This document shows positions 44,501 to 51,377 of a stretch of 64,000 nucleotides of DNA, one piece after another. Position 1 is the stretch's first letter. Each line of letters starts with the position of its first letter. The notes below the pieces were generated by a model. It did no database searches and was not told where the DNA came from. It was given only the letters and a program-made list of their open reading frames with translations. The stretch comes from Polyangium spumosum (GTDB lineage: Bacteria; Myxococcota_A; Polyangia; Polyangiales; Polyangiaceae), in the NCBI RefSeq assembly GCF_009649845.1, contig NZ_WJIE01000006.1, forward strand, positions 496,001-560,000, in the 5' to 3' direction. Made by a program: the position numbers and the translations under genes.

Positions 44501-46643
44501 GGCGGCAGGGCTGAATTTCCTCGACGTGATGAAGGCCATGGGGATTTATCCTGGAATGGATCCGAACGCCATCGAGCTCGGAGGCGAGTGCGCCGGGAGG
44601 GTCGTGGCGCTCGGGGAGGGCGTCGCGGGCGTCCACGTGGGCCAGGAGGTGATCGTGTCCGCCGCGTCGAGCCTCGCGAGCCACGTGACGACGCGGGTCG
44701 AATTCGTCAAGCCGAAATCCAAGGGGATGTCGTTCGAGCAGGCCGCGACGATCCCGGCGGTCTTCATGACCGTATACTGGGCCCTCCATCACGTAGGGCG
44801 GCTTCAGCGCGGCGAGCGAGTCCTGATCCACGCCGCGACGGGCGGGACGGGGCTCGCGGCCATCCAGTATGCCCGGGCGGTGGGCGCGGAGATCTTCGCG
44901 ACGGCCGGGAGCGAGGAGAAACGTGCGTATTTGCGCTCGCTGGGGATCGAGCACGTGATGGATTCGCGTTCGCTCGCGTTCGCGGACGAGGTGCTCGCGT
45001 GTACGTCCGGGCGCGGCGTGGACGTGGTGCTGAACTCGCTGACGGGCGACGGGCTTCGCCGGAGCCTCGAGGTGCTGGCGCCTTATGGTCGGTTCCTGGA
45101 CATCAGCAAGAAGGACATCTACGAGAACAGCCGGATGGGCATGTTGCCTTTCCGAAAGAGCCTCTCGTACACCGCGATCGACCTCGCCGGCATGGCGGAG
45201 CAGCGGCCCGAGCAATACGGCGCGCTGCTGGGAGAGGTCCTGGAGCGCTTCGAGGATGGCACATTCGAGCCCGAACCCGTGACCGTATTCCCTGCGAGCG
45301 CCGCGGACGCGGCGTTCCGGCTGATGGCGCAGGCCAGACACAAAGGGAAGATCGCGGTGCGAATGAAGGACCAAGACGCGCGGCTCGTGTCGTCGTCCGA
45401 GCGGAGGGGCGCGCACGTGCGAGAGGACGGCACGTACCTCGTCACGGGCGGGCTCGGCGGCTTGGGTTTGTCCTTGGCGAAGTGGTTGATCGCGCAGGGG
45501 GCGCGGCACCTGGCGCTCATGGGGCGAGGCGCGCCGAACGAGGCGGCGCGGGAGGTGATGCGGAGACTCACGGAGGCCGGCGCGCAGGTCCGCGCGTTGC
45601 GCGGCGATGTATCGAGGCGGGCCGACGTGGATGCCGTGATCGCGGAGATCGAGCGCTCGATGCCGCCGCTCCGTGGTGTCGTGCACGCGGCAGGGCTCCT
45701 CGACGACGCCACGCTGCCGAACCTCGACGAAGGGAAGCTGCTCCGGCCCATGGAGCCCAAGGTGTTCGGGGGGTGGAACCTGCACGATGCGACGCGAGGA
45801 TGCTCGCTGGATTTCTTCGTCACGTACTCCTCCGCGTCGGCCTTGCTGGGTTCGCCTGGACAATCGAATTATGCGGCGGCGAACGCGTTTCTCGACGCGC
45901 TCTGCCAGTCGCGCGCGTCGGAGGGTTTGCCCGCGACGAGTATCCAGTGGGGCGCGTTCTCGGAGGTGGGGCTCGCGGCGGCGTCCGACGTCCGCGGCGC
46001 ACGCGTCGCCTCGCGCGGGAGCGACAGCTTCAACCCCGAAGAGGGGAACCTCCTGTTCGGAAGGCTCCTCGAGCGACCTCGGCCGGTCGTGGGCCTCGTG
46101 CGGTTCGACGTGCGTCAGTGGGTGGAGTTTTATCCGCAAATGGCAGGAGCCCCTTACCTCGCCCAGCTCATGCGCGAGCGGGCAGACGGGCAGGGCGCTG
46201 CCGAGGCGAGCGGGCTCCGCGAAGCGCTCGAGCGCGCGGCGCCGGCGGAGAGAGCGAGCCTCCTGGAGTCGCATCTGATCGAGCAGCTGGCGCGCGTGCT
46301 GCGGCTCGAGCCTGGGCGGATCGACAAGGCCGCGCCCTTCGCGAGCCTCGGCATGGATTCTTTGATGAGCCTGGAGCTGCGGAATCGCCTGGAGGCGAGC
46401 CTCGGGCTCAAGCTCTCCGCGGCGCTGCTCTTCACGTACGCGACGACGAAGGCGCTCGCGGCGCACCTCGGCGATCGGATGTTCCCGACGCACCCGCCCG
46501 ACGCTGAAGCCCCGAGCGCCCCTTCCGCGTCGATCGACGATGGCGCGGGCATTGCTGACGAAATCGACGGTGATCTCGGCGTCGAGGAGGACGAATCGGC
46601 GCTCGTCGACAAACTCGAGGCCTTCGAGGAGTACCTGGGATGA
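35529..46643 (+). CDS. PKS3: bimodular type I polyketide synthase, modules 3 and 4
   Basis: A 3704-residue protein coupled to PKS2 by a GTGA overlap. Module 3 is KS (Cys201, His336), AT (GHSVGE Ser650, YAFH His753; malonyl-type), KR and ACP (Ser1469). Its KR has SGKLSGRG from residue 1171 where TGGLGGLG is needed for NADPH, no LDD (VPDVDGE instead), and Ser for the catalytic Asn, although Tyr1314 remains; I read it as inactive, leaving a beta-keto group. Module 4 is KS (Cys1703, His1838), AT (GHSMGE Ser2151, VASH His2254; methylmalonyl-type), DH with the canonical HRVQGEVVFP (His2455, Asp2623), ER (Tyr3007), KR (LLDD, Tyr3448) and ACP (Ser3611), fully reducing. The N-terminal coil (YRSRLRDAVGIINELKAKV) differs from those of PKS2, 4 and 5, as expected if it pairs with the odd PKS2 tail. 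Confidence 0.93.
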   Translation: MSNPLDEYRSRLRDAVGIINELKAKVAHAERAAVEPIAVIGLGCRFPGGGAGPEAFWRNLEHGVDAIQRIPAERWPEDAIPGERSEVLWAGLLDDVAGFDATFFGISPREAETLDPQQRMLLEVTWGALEDASVHPERLAGSRTGVFVGMCGADYHELVVDARFGRYDAYCTTGNLHSTAAGRIAYVLGLQGPCISVDTACSSSLVAIAQACQSLRAGDSDMALAGGVNVLLSPRVMAMLAETQALSPDGRCKTLDARANGFVRGEGCGIVALKRLSDAQRDGDRIRAVIRGWAVNQDGRSTGLTTPNVLSQQVMLRQALERARLSPLDIGYIEMHGTGTSLGDPIEFEALRDVLGVQRADGSSIVLGAVKTNIGHLEGAAGVAGFIKAVLAFEHERIPKNLHFRRLNPRISLDEVPFSIPTEHVSWPRGGKPRRAGVSSFGLSGTNAHVILEEPPAEPARVPSPEASAYLLPLSARSPEALTALACCYGEWLSRESEVSLHDIVYTASARRAHHEHRIAIVGKTRAEMAERLSSFAAGDTSSVASRAAAAGLGRPRPVYVFSGQGSQWAGMGRQLLAEQPVFRAAVEEIDALLSRHARFSLVEEMSAHEERSRLGETEIAQPAIFAIQVGLARLLGSWGVTPGALIGHSVGEVAAAHLSGALSLEEAVRLVALRARIMQKATGHGRMAWASLPPEDAAATIAGRETRVSIAAVNDPVSVVLSGETAALEAKLGELAARGVSTRPLRVKYAFHSPQMEPLAQELAEGLGRVDARVNSVPMISTVTGARIAGELLDARYWQRNVRETVDLLRAVETALAEGYNLFVELGPHPVLVANLEQCVAARGADATVLSTLRRQGEELRSILETLGGLYVDGVSMDWGAIHPVGGRIAALPPYPWQRKRYWIEAAEHHVPRGERPRESLDDFVYEVQWRRKDRTPSAKTLAPADGAWLLLVDRAGTGDALAHLLHGYGIPCVRVEPGAPYERLDATSFRIDPARRDDYRRLLEEAFPRGVRCRGIVHMFGLDTTPWNEATEEALASDQHRTILSPLFLAEAVQRKGWRDNPRLCWVTRGAQAVAGSGLASPSQAPLWGLARTLLLEHPELEIARIDLDAAAEGEDARALLEELGAADGEDQVAIRSDGRYVARLARTSFHAAPARAFEVRPDAAYLLSGKLSGRGLATARWMVAQGARHVALAPSRALAEDERGEIRAMEEAGASVLLFPADVSRRADVEALLAEIERLLPPLRGVVHVPDVDGESAPTLELDEERLRRTASKRMLGAWHLHRAMSGRPLDFFVLFSSASAVLGLAGRAGYTASSAFLDAVARRGHDAGLPAMSVQWGAFSDEGGEARQSTLDGLTQAQGVEALAQLLARPRAEVAVMRFAGRQMLETFPHLAQSAFYSELVTAGGAAERRPEGAARFRQTLEAAVGAERLVLLVAHVREQLGHVLRMDPATIDPRAPFQTLGVDSLMSVEVRNRLEASLGSKLPATLLFTYANVEQLAESVLVKIAASKPSVAGAARVVSTTSMAPATPLAAEEPIALVGMACRFPGGSTDPDAYWRALLAGVDGVREVSPARWPAGTLPEDKLGAGHAALLDDIYDFDAGFFGISPREAETLDPQQRLLLEVTWEAVEDAGQLPQALVGSRTGVFVGCTTLDYQRMVLTTPEYLDAYGVTGTVMATAAGRLSYVFGLQGPAVALDTACSSSLVAIHLGCQSLREGESDLVLAGGVNALLAWEPMVAMAAMRALSPDGRCKTLDARANGYVRGEGCGILVLKRLSDARRDGDRVLALIRGSAVNQDGRSTGLTTPNVLAQQALLRQALGAARLSPADVGYVEMHGTGTPLGDPIEVDALREVFGEARPDGSSCVLGAVKTNIGHLEGAAGVAGLIKVVQVLRHGVVPKNLHFRALNPRIELQGTPFVVPTENLPWLPGGKPRRAGVSSFGISGTNAHVLLEEAPPEATNGRATSSHLLPLSARSVEALKALTRSHAEWLSSADAASLPDICYTASVRRTHHEHRLVAEGATKEELVALLSSCAQGEWPAGVSRGQVVSGRPRPKVVFVFPGQGSQWLGMGRGLLAEEPAFAAALRACSEAIEREAGFSVLDELAADEARSRLGEIDVVQPVLFAIEVALASLWRSWGVEPDCVVGHSMGEVAAAHVAGMLSLADGAKVICRRSRLLRRISGNGSMGLVELTMAEAEQAIAGFENRLGVAVSNGPRSTVLSGDPIALEEVLGGLEKRGVFCRRVRVDVASHGPQVDPLRDDLLSATADVRSSPGAIAMRSTVTGAPLRGDELSAAYWWKNLREPVRFSQVVQALMVEGHDVFVEMSPHPILLPSIEENLEEAKVEGVAVASTRRHADERRSMLAALGTLHTRGYDVAWSKLYPEGGRVVSLPAYAWQRERYAIDVDTRRTRVIEASGSHPLLGVGLTPAAQPETHLWERRVSVKAFPYLADHRVQGEVVFPGAGYVELGLAAAARIYGPGEARIEEISFDRMLALPEGQERLVQVSLVEEGGGRASVTISSREGDTKEWVRHASGVLRVMGMQPVPAGGRIEDVEARCPEVIEGALHYEQMEARGLSYGERFQGIARIVIGKDEAVARVRLPEAIGSGGSDYLVHPALLDACFQVGGVALRSTCGEGTLVPVAVTGLQVFERPGREVWVHGRAVKSERSGEPAATLTVHDEAGRVLIEIGELRVQRLADAEAAQRDVFASCVYEVSWERMDVGERREAKGDTSAWLVLVDERGLGATLADRLRAAGATCVEVASGEGYVRFGQGRYCIDVTNPSHWDDVLREAFGKRGCRGVVHCGALDGSRWSETSEATIAPDLRRGITSAMCAAQALLRQGWRDAPRLYLLTRGAQAVGDAPEPLSITQSTLWGFGRALAMEQPDLECIRIDLSLQASSEEPELVLREILSGGDEDQIAFRPGGRYVARLVRAQLGGDGGAPERLEPVAGRAYRLEIHEPGVLERLSLRPMERRPPGPGEVEIEVEAAGLNFLDVMKAMGIYPGMDPNAIELGGECAGRVVALGEGVAGVHVGQEVIVSAASSLASHVTTRVEFVKPKSKGMSFEQAATIPAVFMTVYWALHHVGRLQRGERVLIHAATGGTGLAAIQYARAVGAEIFATAGSEEKRAYLRSLGIEHVMDSRSLAFADEVLACTSGRGVDVVLNSLTGDGLRRSLEVLAPYGRFLDISKKDIYENSRMGMLPFRKSLSYTAIDLAGMAEQRPEQYGALLGEVLERFEDGTFEPEPVTVFPASAADAAFRLMAQARHKGKIAVRMKDQDARLVSSSERRGAHVREDGTYLVTGGLGGLGLSLAKWLIAQGARHLALMGRGAPNEAAREVMRRLTEAGAQVRALRGDVSRRADVDAVIAEIERSMPPLRGVVHAAGLLDDATLPNLDEGKLLRPMEPKVFGGWNLHDATRGCSLDFFVTYSSASALLGSPGQSNYAAANAFLDALCQSRASEGLPATSIQWGAFSEVGLAAASDVRGARVASRGSDSFNPEEGNLLFGRLLERPRPVVGLVRFDVRQWVEFYPQMAGAPYLAQLMRERADGQGAAEASGLREALERAAPAERASLLESHLIEQLARVLRLEPGRIDKAAPFASLGMDSLMSLELRNRLEASLGLKLSAALLFTYATTKALAAHLGDRMFPTHPPDAEAPSAPSASIDDGAGIADEIDGDLGVEEDESALVDKLEAFEEYLG

Positions 46644-49600
46644 GCACCTTCCGTGGCTCCCCGCCGCGGCGCGAGCAGGCCGGGAGCGAGGGTACGCCGC
46701 TGCAACGCGCGATCGCCGCGCTCGAGAAGATGAAGGCGCGCATCGAGGCGATGGAGCGCGCCGCGAACGAGCCGATCGCGATCATCGGCGTCGGCTGCCG
46801 CTTCCCCGGCGAAGGCGAGGGGGACGAGGCATTCTGGCGCACGCTCGACGGCGGGGTCGATGCCGTACGGGAAATCCCGGCCGAGCGATGGCCCGCGGAG
46901 GCGATTCCAGGCCAGAGACCCGAGGCGCGGTGGGCGGCGCTCCTCGACGACGTGAAGGGGTTCGATGCGGCCTTCTTCGGTGTCTCGCCGCGCGAGGCGG
47001 AGACGCTCGATCCACAGCAGAGAATGCTGCTCGAGGTGGCCTGGTGGGCGCTCGAGGACGCGGGGCTCGCGCCGAGCTCCCTCTTGGGGAGCCGGACCGG
47101 GGTCTTCATCGGCGCGTGTTCCGTGGATTATCAGCACATCGTCTCGCAGGCGCGAGCCGGTCGATACGACGCCTATTGCGCCACCGGAACGGCCTTGAAC
47201 ACGCTGGCGGGTCGGGTGTCCTTCGTCCTGGGGCTCCAGGGCCCCGCCGTATCCATGGATACGGCTTGCTCCTCGTCGCTCGTCGCGGTGGCACAAGCTT
47301 GTCAGTCCCTGCGAATGGGGGACAGCGATCTCGTGCTGGCGGGCGGCGTGAACGCCATTCTCTCGCCGATGACCATGGCGATGCTGGTCGAGACGCAAGC
47401 CATGTCCCCGGATGGGCGCTGCAAGGCGCTGGACTCTCGCGCCAACGGGTTCGTCCGCGGCGAGGGTTGTGGTGTGGTGGTGCTGAAGCGCCTGTCGGAC
47501 GCCCTCCGCGACGGTGACCGCGTTCGCGCGCTGATCCGAGGCTGGTCCGTCAATCAAGACGGCCGATCCACCGGGCTGACCACGCCCAACGTGCTCTCCC
47601 AGCAGGTGATGCTCCGGCAGGCGCTGGAGCGGGCGCACCTCTCCCCGTCCGACATCGGGTACATCGAGATGCACGGGACCGGGACGTCGCTCGGCGATCC
47701 CATCGAAGCGGAGGCGCTGCGGGAGGTGTTCGGAGAGCCGCGGGCCGACGGCTCGTCGTGCGTGCTCGGCGCCGTGAAGAGCAACATCGGGCACCTGGAG
47801 GGGGCCGCGGGGATCGCTGGCCTGATCAAGATCGTGCTCGCCATGGAGCACCAGCGAATCCCGAAGAACCTCCATTTCCGTCGGCTGAATCCGCGCATCG
47901 ACCTGCAGGGCTCTCCGCTGGTCGTTCCGACCGAGCCCGTGCCCTGGCCGCGCGGCCACGAGCCGCGCCGAGCGGGGGTGAGCTCGTTTGGTTTCAGCGG
48001 AACGAACGCCCACGTGATCCTGGAGGAGGGCCCCGCGGAGGAGAAGGGGCCCATGAGAGAGGGGTCCGCATATTTGTTGCCGCTATCGGCGAAGAGCGGG
48101 GCCGCGCTCGCGACGCTCGCGGGTGCATATGCGGAGCGCCTGTCGAGCGAGGATGGCGATGGGCTCGCGGACATAGCCTACACGGCGAGCGTGCGCCGAA
48201 TGTACCACGAGCACCGGCTGGCGGTGGTGAGATCGTCGCGGGAGGAGCTCTCGGAAGCGCTTTCGCGGTATGCACGAGGCGAGGAAGCGGCAGGCGTGGC
48301 GCGAGGGAGGGTGGACGCCAAGGGCCCGCCGCGCGTGGTGTACGTCTTCTCCGGGCAGGGCTCGCAATGGGCGGGGATGGGGGCGAAGCTCTTCGCGGAG
48401 GAGCCTGTGTACCGGGCGAAGCTCGAGGCGTGCGATTCGATCCTGCGGAGGTACGTCCCGTGGTCGCTGCTGGAGGAGCTCGGGGCGCCCGAGGATCGGT
48501 CCCGGCTCGGCGAGACGGAGATCGTGCAACCGGCGATGGTCGCGCTCCAGGGCTCGCTCGTCGAGCTCTTGCGCTCGTGGGGCGTCGAGCCGAGCGCCGT
48601 GATTGGCCACAGCGTCGGGGAGATCGCGGCCGCGCACGTCGCTGGAGCGCTCCCGCTCGAGGAGGCTCTCCGCCTCGCGGTCCTGCGCGGGCGAATCATG
48701 CAGAAGGCGACGGGCCTCGGGAAAATGGCGTGGGTGGCGCTCTCCGCCGACCGCGCGGCGCGCCTGCTGGAAGGGAAGGAGGACCTGGTATCGATCGCCG
48801 CGGTGAACGATCCGGACTCCGTCGTCTTGTCTGGACAATCCTCCGCCATCGACGACCTCCTGGACGAGCTCGCGCAACGGCGCGTGCCCACGAGGCCCCT
48901 GCGCGTGAATTATGCATTTCACAGTCCACAGATGGAGACGCTCGCGCGCGAGCTGAGAGCTGCGCTCGGGAGCCTCGACGCGAGGCCGACCACGCTCCCG
49001 ATGTACAGCACCGTGACGGGCGAGGCGATCCGGGGGGAAGCCCTCGACGCAGCCTATTGGGGGAGAAATGTTCGAGCGACGGTCGACCTCGCCCGCGCCG
49101 TGCTCGCAGTCCTCGCGGCGGGGGAGGCGCACACGCTCCTCGAAATTGGACCCCACCCGGTGCTCCTCGCGAATTTGCAGCAATGCGCGGCCGCGTCGGG
49201 CGCCGACGTCCGCGCGCTGGGGACGCTGCGCCGGAACACGCCCGAGCGGCGCGCGATGCTGGAGGCGCTGGGAGCGCTGTACGCCCAGGGCGTCGATGTG
49301 AACTTCCGGGGCGTGAACGTCGGTGGCGGGCGCGTCGTCTCGCTTCCAGCGTACCCCTGGCAAAGAGAACGTTTCTGGATCGAATCCGATTTTCGGGCGC
49401 AGGCCAAGGCCGATGTGTCCTCCGACCCGCTGGATGAATGCGTGTTCACCGTGCAATGGCGGCGAAAGCAACACGCGTCCGCGACGGGGCGGCTCGGGTC
49501 TGTCGAGGGCGCGTGGCTCCTGCTCGTGGACCGCGGCGGCGTGGGAAAGAGGCTCGCCGGGCTCTTGCGGGAGCAGGGGGGCGATTGCGTGTTCGTGGAG

Positions 49601-51370
49601 GCGGGCACCCGCTACGAGCGCGTCGACGAGGGGTCGTGGCGGATCGACCCGTCGAAGCCGGAACACCACGAGCGATTGCTGGCGGACGTCTTCGGGGGCA
49701 AGGAGCGGTGTCGAGGCGTCGTGCATCTCTTCGGCCTGGACGCGGCGCCGTGGGAAGAAACGACGAACGAGACACTCGCGCGCGACCTCGAGCAGAGCGT
49801 GGGCGCGGCGGTCTGGCTCTCGCGGGCCATCGTGCGCCGCGATTGGCGCGACAACCCGCGCATGTACTGGGTGACCCGCGGGGCCCAGGCGGTGGAGGCG
49901 AAAGGGAGCTCGGCATCACCCATCCAGGCGTCGCTCTGGGGGCTCGTCCGTTCGCTCGTGCTCGAGCATCCCCGATTGCAGAGCGCCTGTGTCGACCTGG
50001 AGCCGGCAGGAGCGACCGATGAAGCGCGTGACCTCCTCGACGAGCTCCTCCAGGAGGACGGAGAGGACCAGGTCGCGCTACGCCAAAAGCATCGTCACGT
50101 GGCGAGGCTCGTTCGAGGCCACGTCGCCGCGGTGGACGCGCGCGAGCACGAGTTTGTCGCGGACGCCACGTATCTCGTGACGGGTGGCCTCGGTGGGCTC
50201 GGGCTGTCGCTGGCCCCGTGGATGGTAGAACGAGGCGCCCGGCACCTGGTCCTCGTCGGCCGACGCGCGCCCACGGAGGACGCTCGCGAGCGGATCCGAG
50301 CCATGGAATCGGCGGGCGCGGAGGTGCGCGTCGAGCAGGTGGACGTGTCTCGCAGGTCGGAGGTCGAGGCGCTGATGGCGTCGCTCTCGGCGACGATGCC
50401 GAAGCTACGTGGGGTGGTGCACGCTGCCGCCGTCCTCGCGGATCGCACGCTCCTCGACACGACCCCGGAGGATCTCCGTCGTGTGTTCGAGCCGAAGGCG
50501 TGGGGCGCGTGGAACCTGCACGCGGCCACGCGAGCCGCCGACCTCGATTTCTTCGTCACCTATTCCTCCGCGGCGAGCCTGCTCGGGTCACCCGGACAGA
50601 TGAATTACGCCGCGGCGAATGCCTTCCTCGACGGGCTCTGCGCTGCGCGGGCGTCCGAGGGCCTCTCGGCGATGAGTATCCAGTGGGGTCCCTTCGCCGA
50701 GGTGGGCCTCGCAGCAGCGATGGTTATCCGGGGCAAACGAATCGCGTCCCGTGGCGGGGCGAGTCTCACGCCGAACGAGGGCCTCCGCGCGCTCGCGCGG
50801 CTCCTCGTGCATCCTCGGCCCGTGGTGGCCGTGGCGCGGATGGACGTCCAGCAATGGCTCGAAGCCAACCCCCACATGGCTCGTTCGCCATTCTTCTCGG
50901 ACCTTCCGCGTCGGCCCGCTTCGCCCGAGCTCGTGAAAGGGGGAGGCGATTTCCTCGATTCATTGAGGAGCGCACCGCCCGAGGCGCGCCTCGGGCAGCT
51001 CGAGGAGCACGTCCTTGCGCGGGTGGGTCAGGTGTTGCAGCTCGATCCCTCGCGGATCGACCGAGATGCGCCTTTCTCCAGCGTCGGAATGGATTCGCTC
51101 ATGGCCCTCGAGCTACGAAATCGCCTCGAGCCCGACCTCGGGTTGAAGCTCGCGCCGACGCTGCTTTTTGCGTACCCCACCCCCGCGGCGCTGGTCGAGC
51201 ACTTGCTCGATAGGCTCGGCCTCGCGGGGGAGGCGCTGCCCTCCGAGCATGGGCCGCCGATGATCAGCGCAGGCGTGGAGGCCGCCGCGGACCCGGATTC
51301 GCCGCAGGAAGGCGACGTGGAGGCGCGGCTCGAAGCAAAACTCGCGTCCCTCGAGAAGTATTTCGATTGA
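46640..51370 (+). CDS. PKS4: type I polyketide synthase, module 5 (KS-AT-KR-ACP)
   Basis: A 1576-residue single module coupled to PKS3 by an ATGA overlap. Docking coil (LQRAIAALEKMKARIEAMER), KS (Cys210, His345, GHLEGAAG), AT with GHSVGE (Ser658) and YAFH (His761), indicating malonyl-CoA, KR with TGGLGGLG, VLAD in the LDD position (second Asp kept, B-type) and Tyr1323, and ACP with Ser1486. It should add a C2 unit and reduce the ketone to a hydroxyl. There is no thioesterase. The C-terminal helix (RLEAKLASLEKYF) resembles those of PKS1 and PKS3, so chain transfer to another protein is expected. The only remaining candidate is PKS5, whose gene converges on this one with 7 bp between stops. Confidence 0.93.
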   Translation: MSTFRGSPPRREQAGSEGTPLQRAIAALEKMKARIEAMERAANEPIAIIGVGCRFPGEGEGDEAFWRTLDGGVDAVREIPAERWPAEAIPGQRPEARWAALLDDVKGFDAAFFGVSPREAETLDPQQRMLLEVAWWALEDAGLAPSSLLGSRTGVFIGACSVDYQHIVSQARAGRYDAYCATGTALNTLAGRVSFVLGLQGPAVSMDTACSSSLVAVAQACQSLRMGDSDLVLAGGVNAILSPMTMAMLVETQAMSPDGRCKALDSRANGFVRGEGCGVVVLKRLSDALRDGDRVRALIRGWSVNQDGRSTGLTTPNVLSQQVMLRQALERAHLSPSDIGYIEMHGTGTSLGDPIEAEALREVFGEPRADGSSCVLGAVKSNIGHLEGAAGIAGLIKIVLAMEHQRIPKNLHFRRLNPRIDLQGSPLVVPTEPVPWPRGHEPRRAGVSSFGFSGTNAHVILEEGPAEEKGPMREGSAYLLPLSAKSGAALATLAGAYAERLSSEDGDGLADIAYTASVRRMYHEHRLAVVRSSREELSEALSRYARGEEAAGVARGRVDAKGPPRVVYVFSGQGSQWAGMGAKLFAEEPVYRAKLEACDSILRRYVPWSLLEELGAPEDRSRLGETEIVQPAMVALQGSLVELLRSWGVEPSAVIGHSVGEIAAAHVAGALPLEEALRLAVLRGRIMQKATGLGKMAWVALSADRAARLLEGKEDLVSIAAVNDPDSVVLSGQSSAIDDLLDELAQRRVPTRPLRVNYAFHSPQMETLARELRAALGSLDARPTTLPMYSTVTGEAIRGEALDAAYWGRNVRATVDLARAVLAVLAAGEAHTLLEIGPHPVLLANLQQCAAASGADVRALGTLRRNTPERRAMLEALGALYAQGVDVNFRGVNVGGGRVVSLPAYPWQRERFWIESDFRAQAKADVSSDPLDECVFTVQWRRKQHASATGRLGSVEGAWLLLVDRGGVGKRLAGLLREQGGDCVFVEAGTRYERVDEGSWRIDPSKPEHHERLLADVFGGKERCRGVVHLFGLDAAPWEETTNETLARDLEQSVGAAVWLSRAIVRRDWRDNPRMYWVTRGAQAVEAKGSSASPIQASLWGLVRSLVLEHPRLQSACVDLEPAGATDEARDLLDELLQEDGEDQVALRQKHRHVARLVRGHVAAVDAREHEFVADATYLVTGGLGGLGLSLAPWMVERGARHLVLVGRRAPTEDARERIRAMESAGAEVRVEQVDVSRRSEVEALMASLSATMPKLRGVVHAAAVLADRTLLDTTPEDLRRVFEPKAWGAWNLHAATRAADLDFFVTYSSAASLLGSPGQMNYAAANAFLDGLCAARASEGLSAMSIQWGPFAEVGLAAAMVIRGKRIASRGGASLTPNEGLRALARLLVHPRPVVAVARMDVQQWLEANPHMARSPFFSDLPRRPASPELVKGGGDFLDSLRSAPPEARLGQLEEHVLARVGQVLQLDPSRIDRDAPFSSVGMDSLMALELRNRLEPDLGLKLAPTLLFAYPTPAALVEHLLDRLGLAGEALPSEHGPPMISAGVEAAADPDSPQEGDVEARLEAKLASLEKYFD

Positions 51371-51377
51371 GGTGGGG

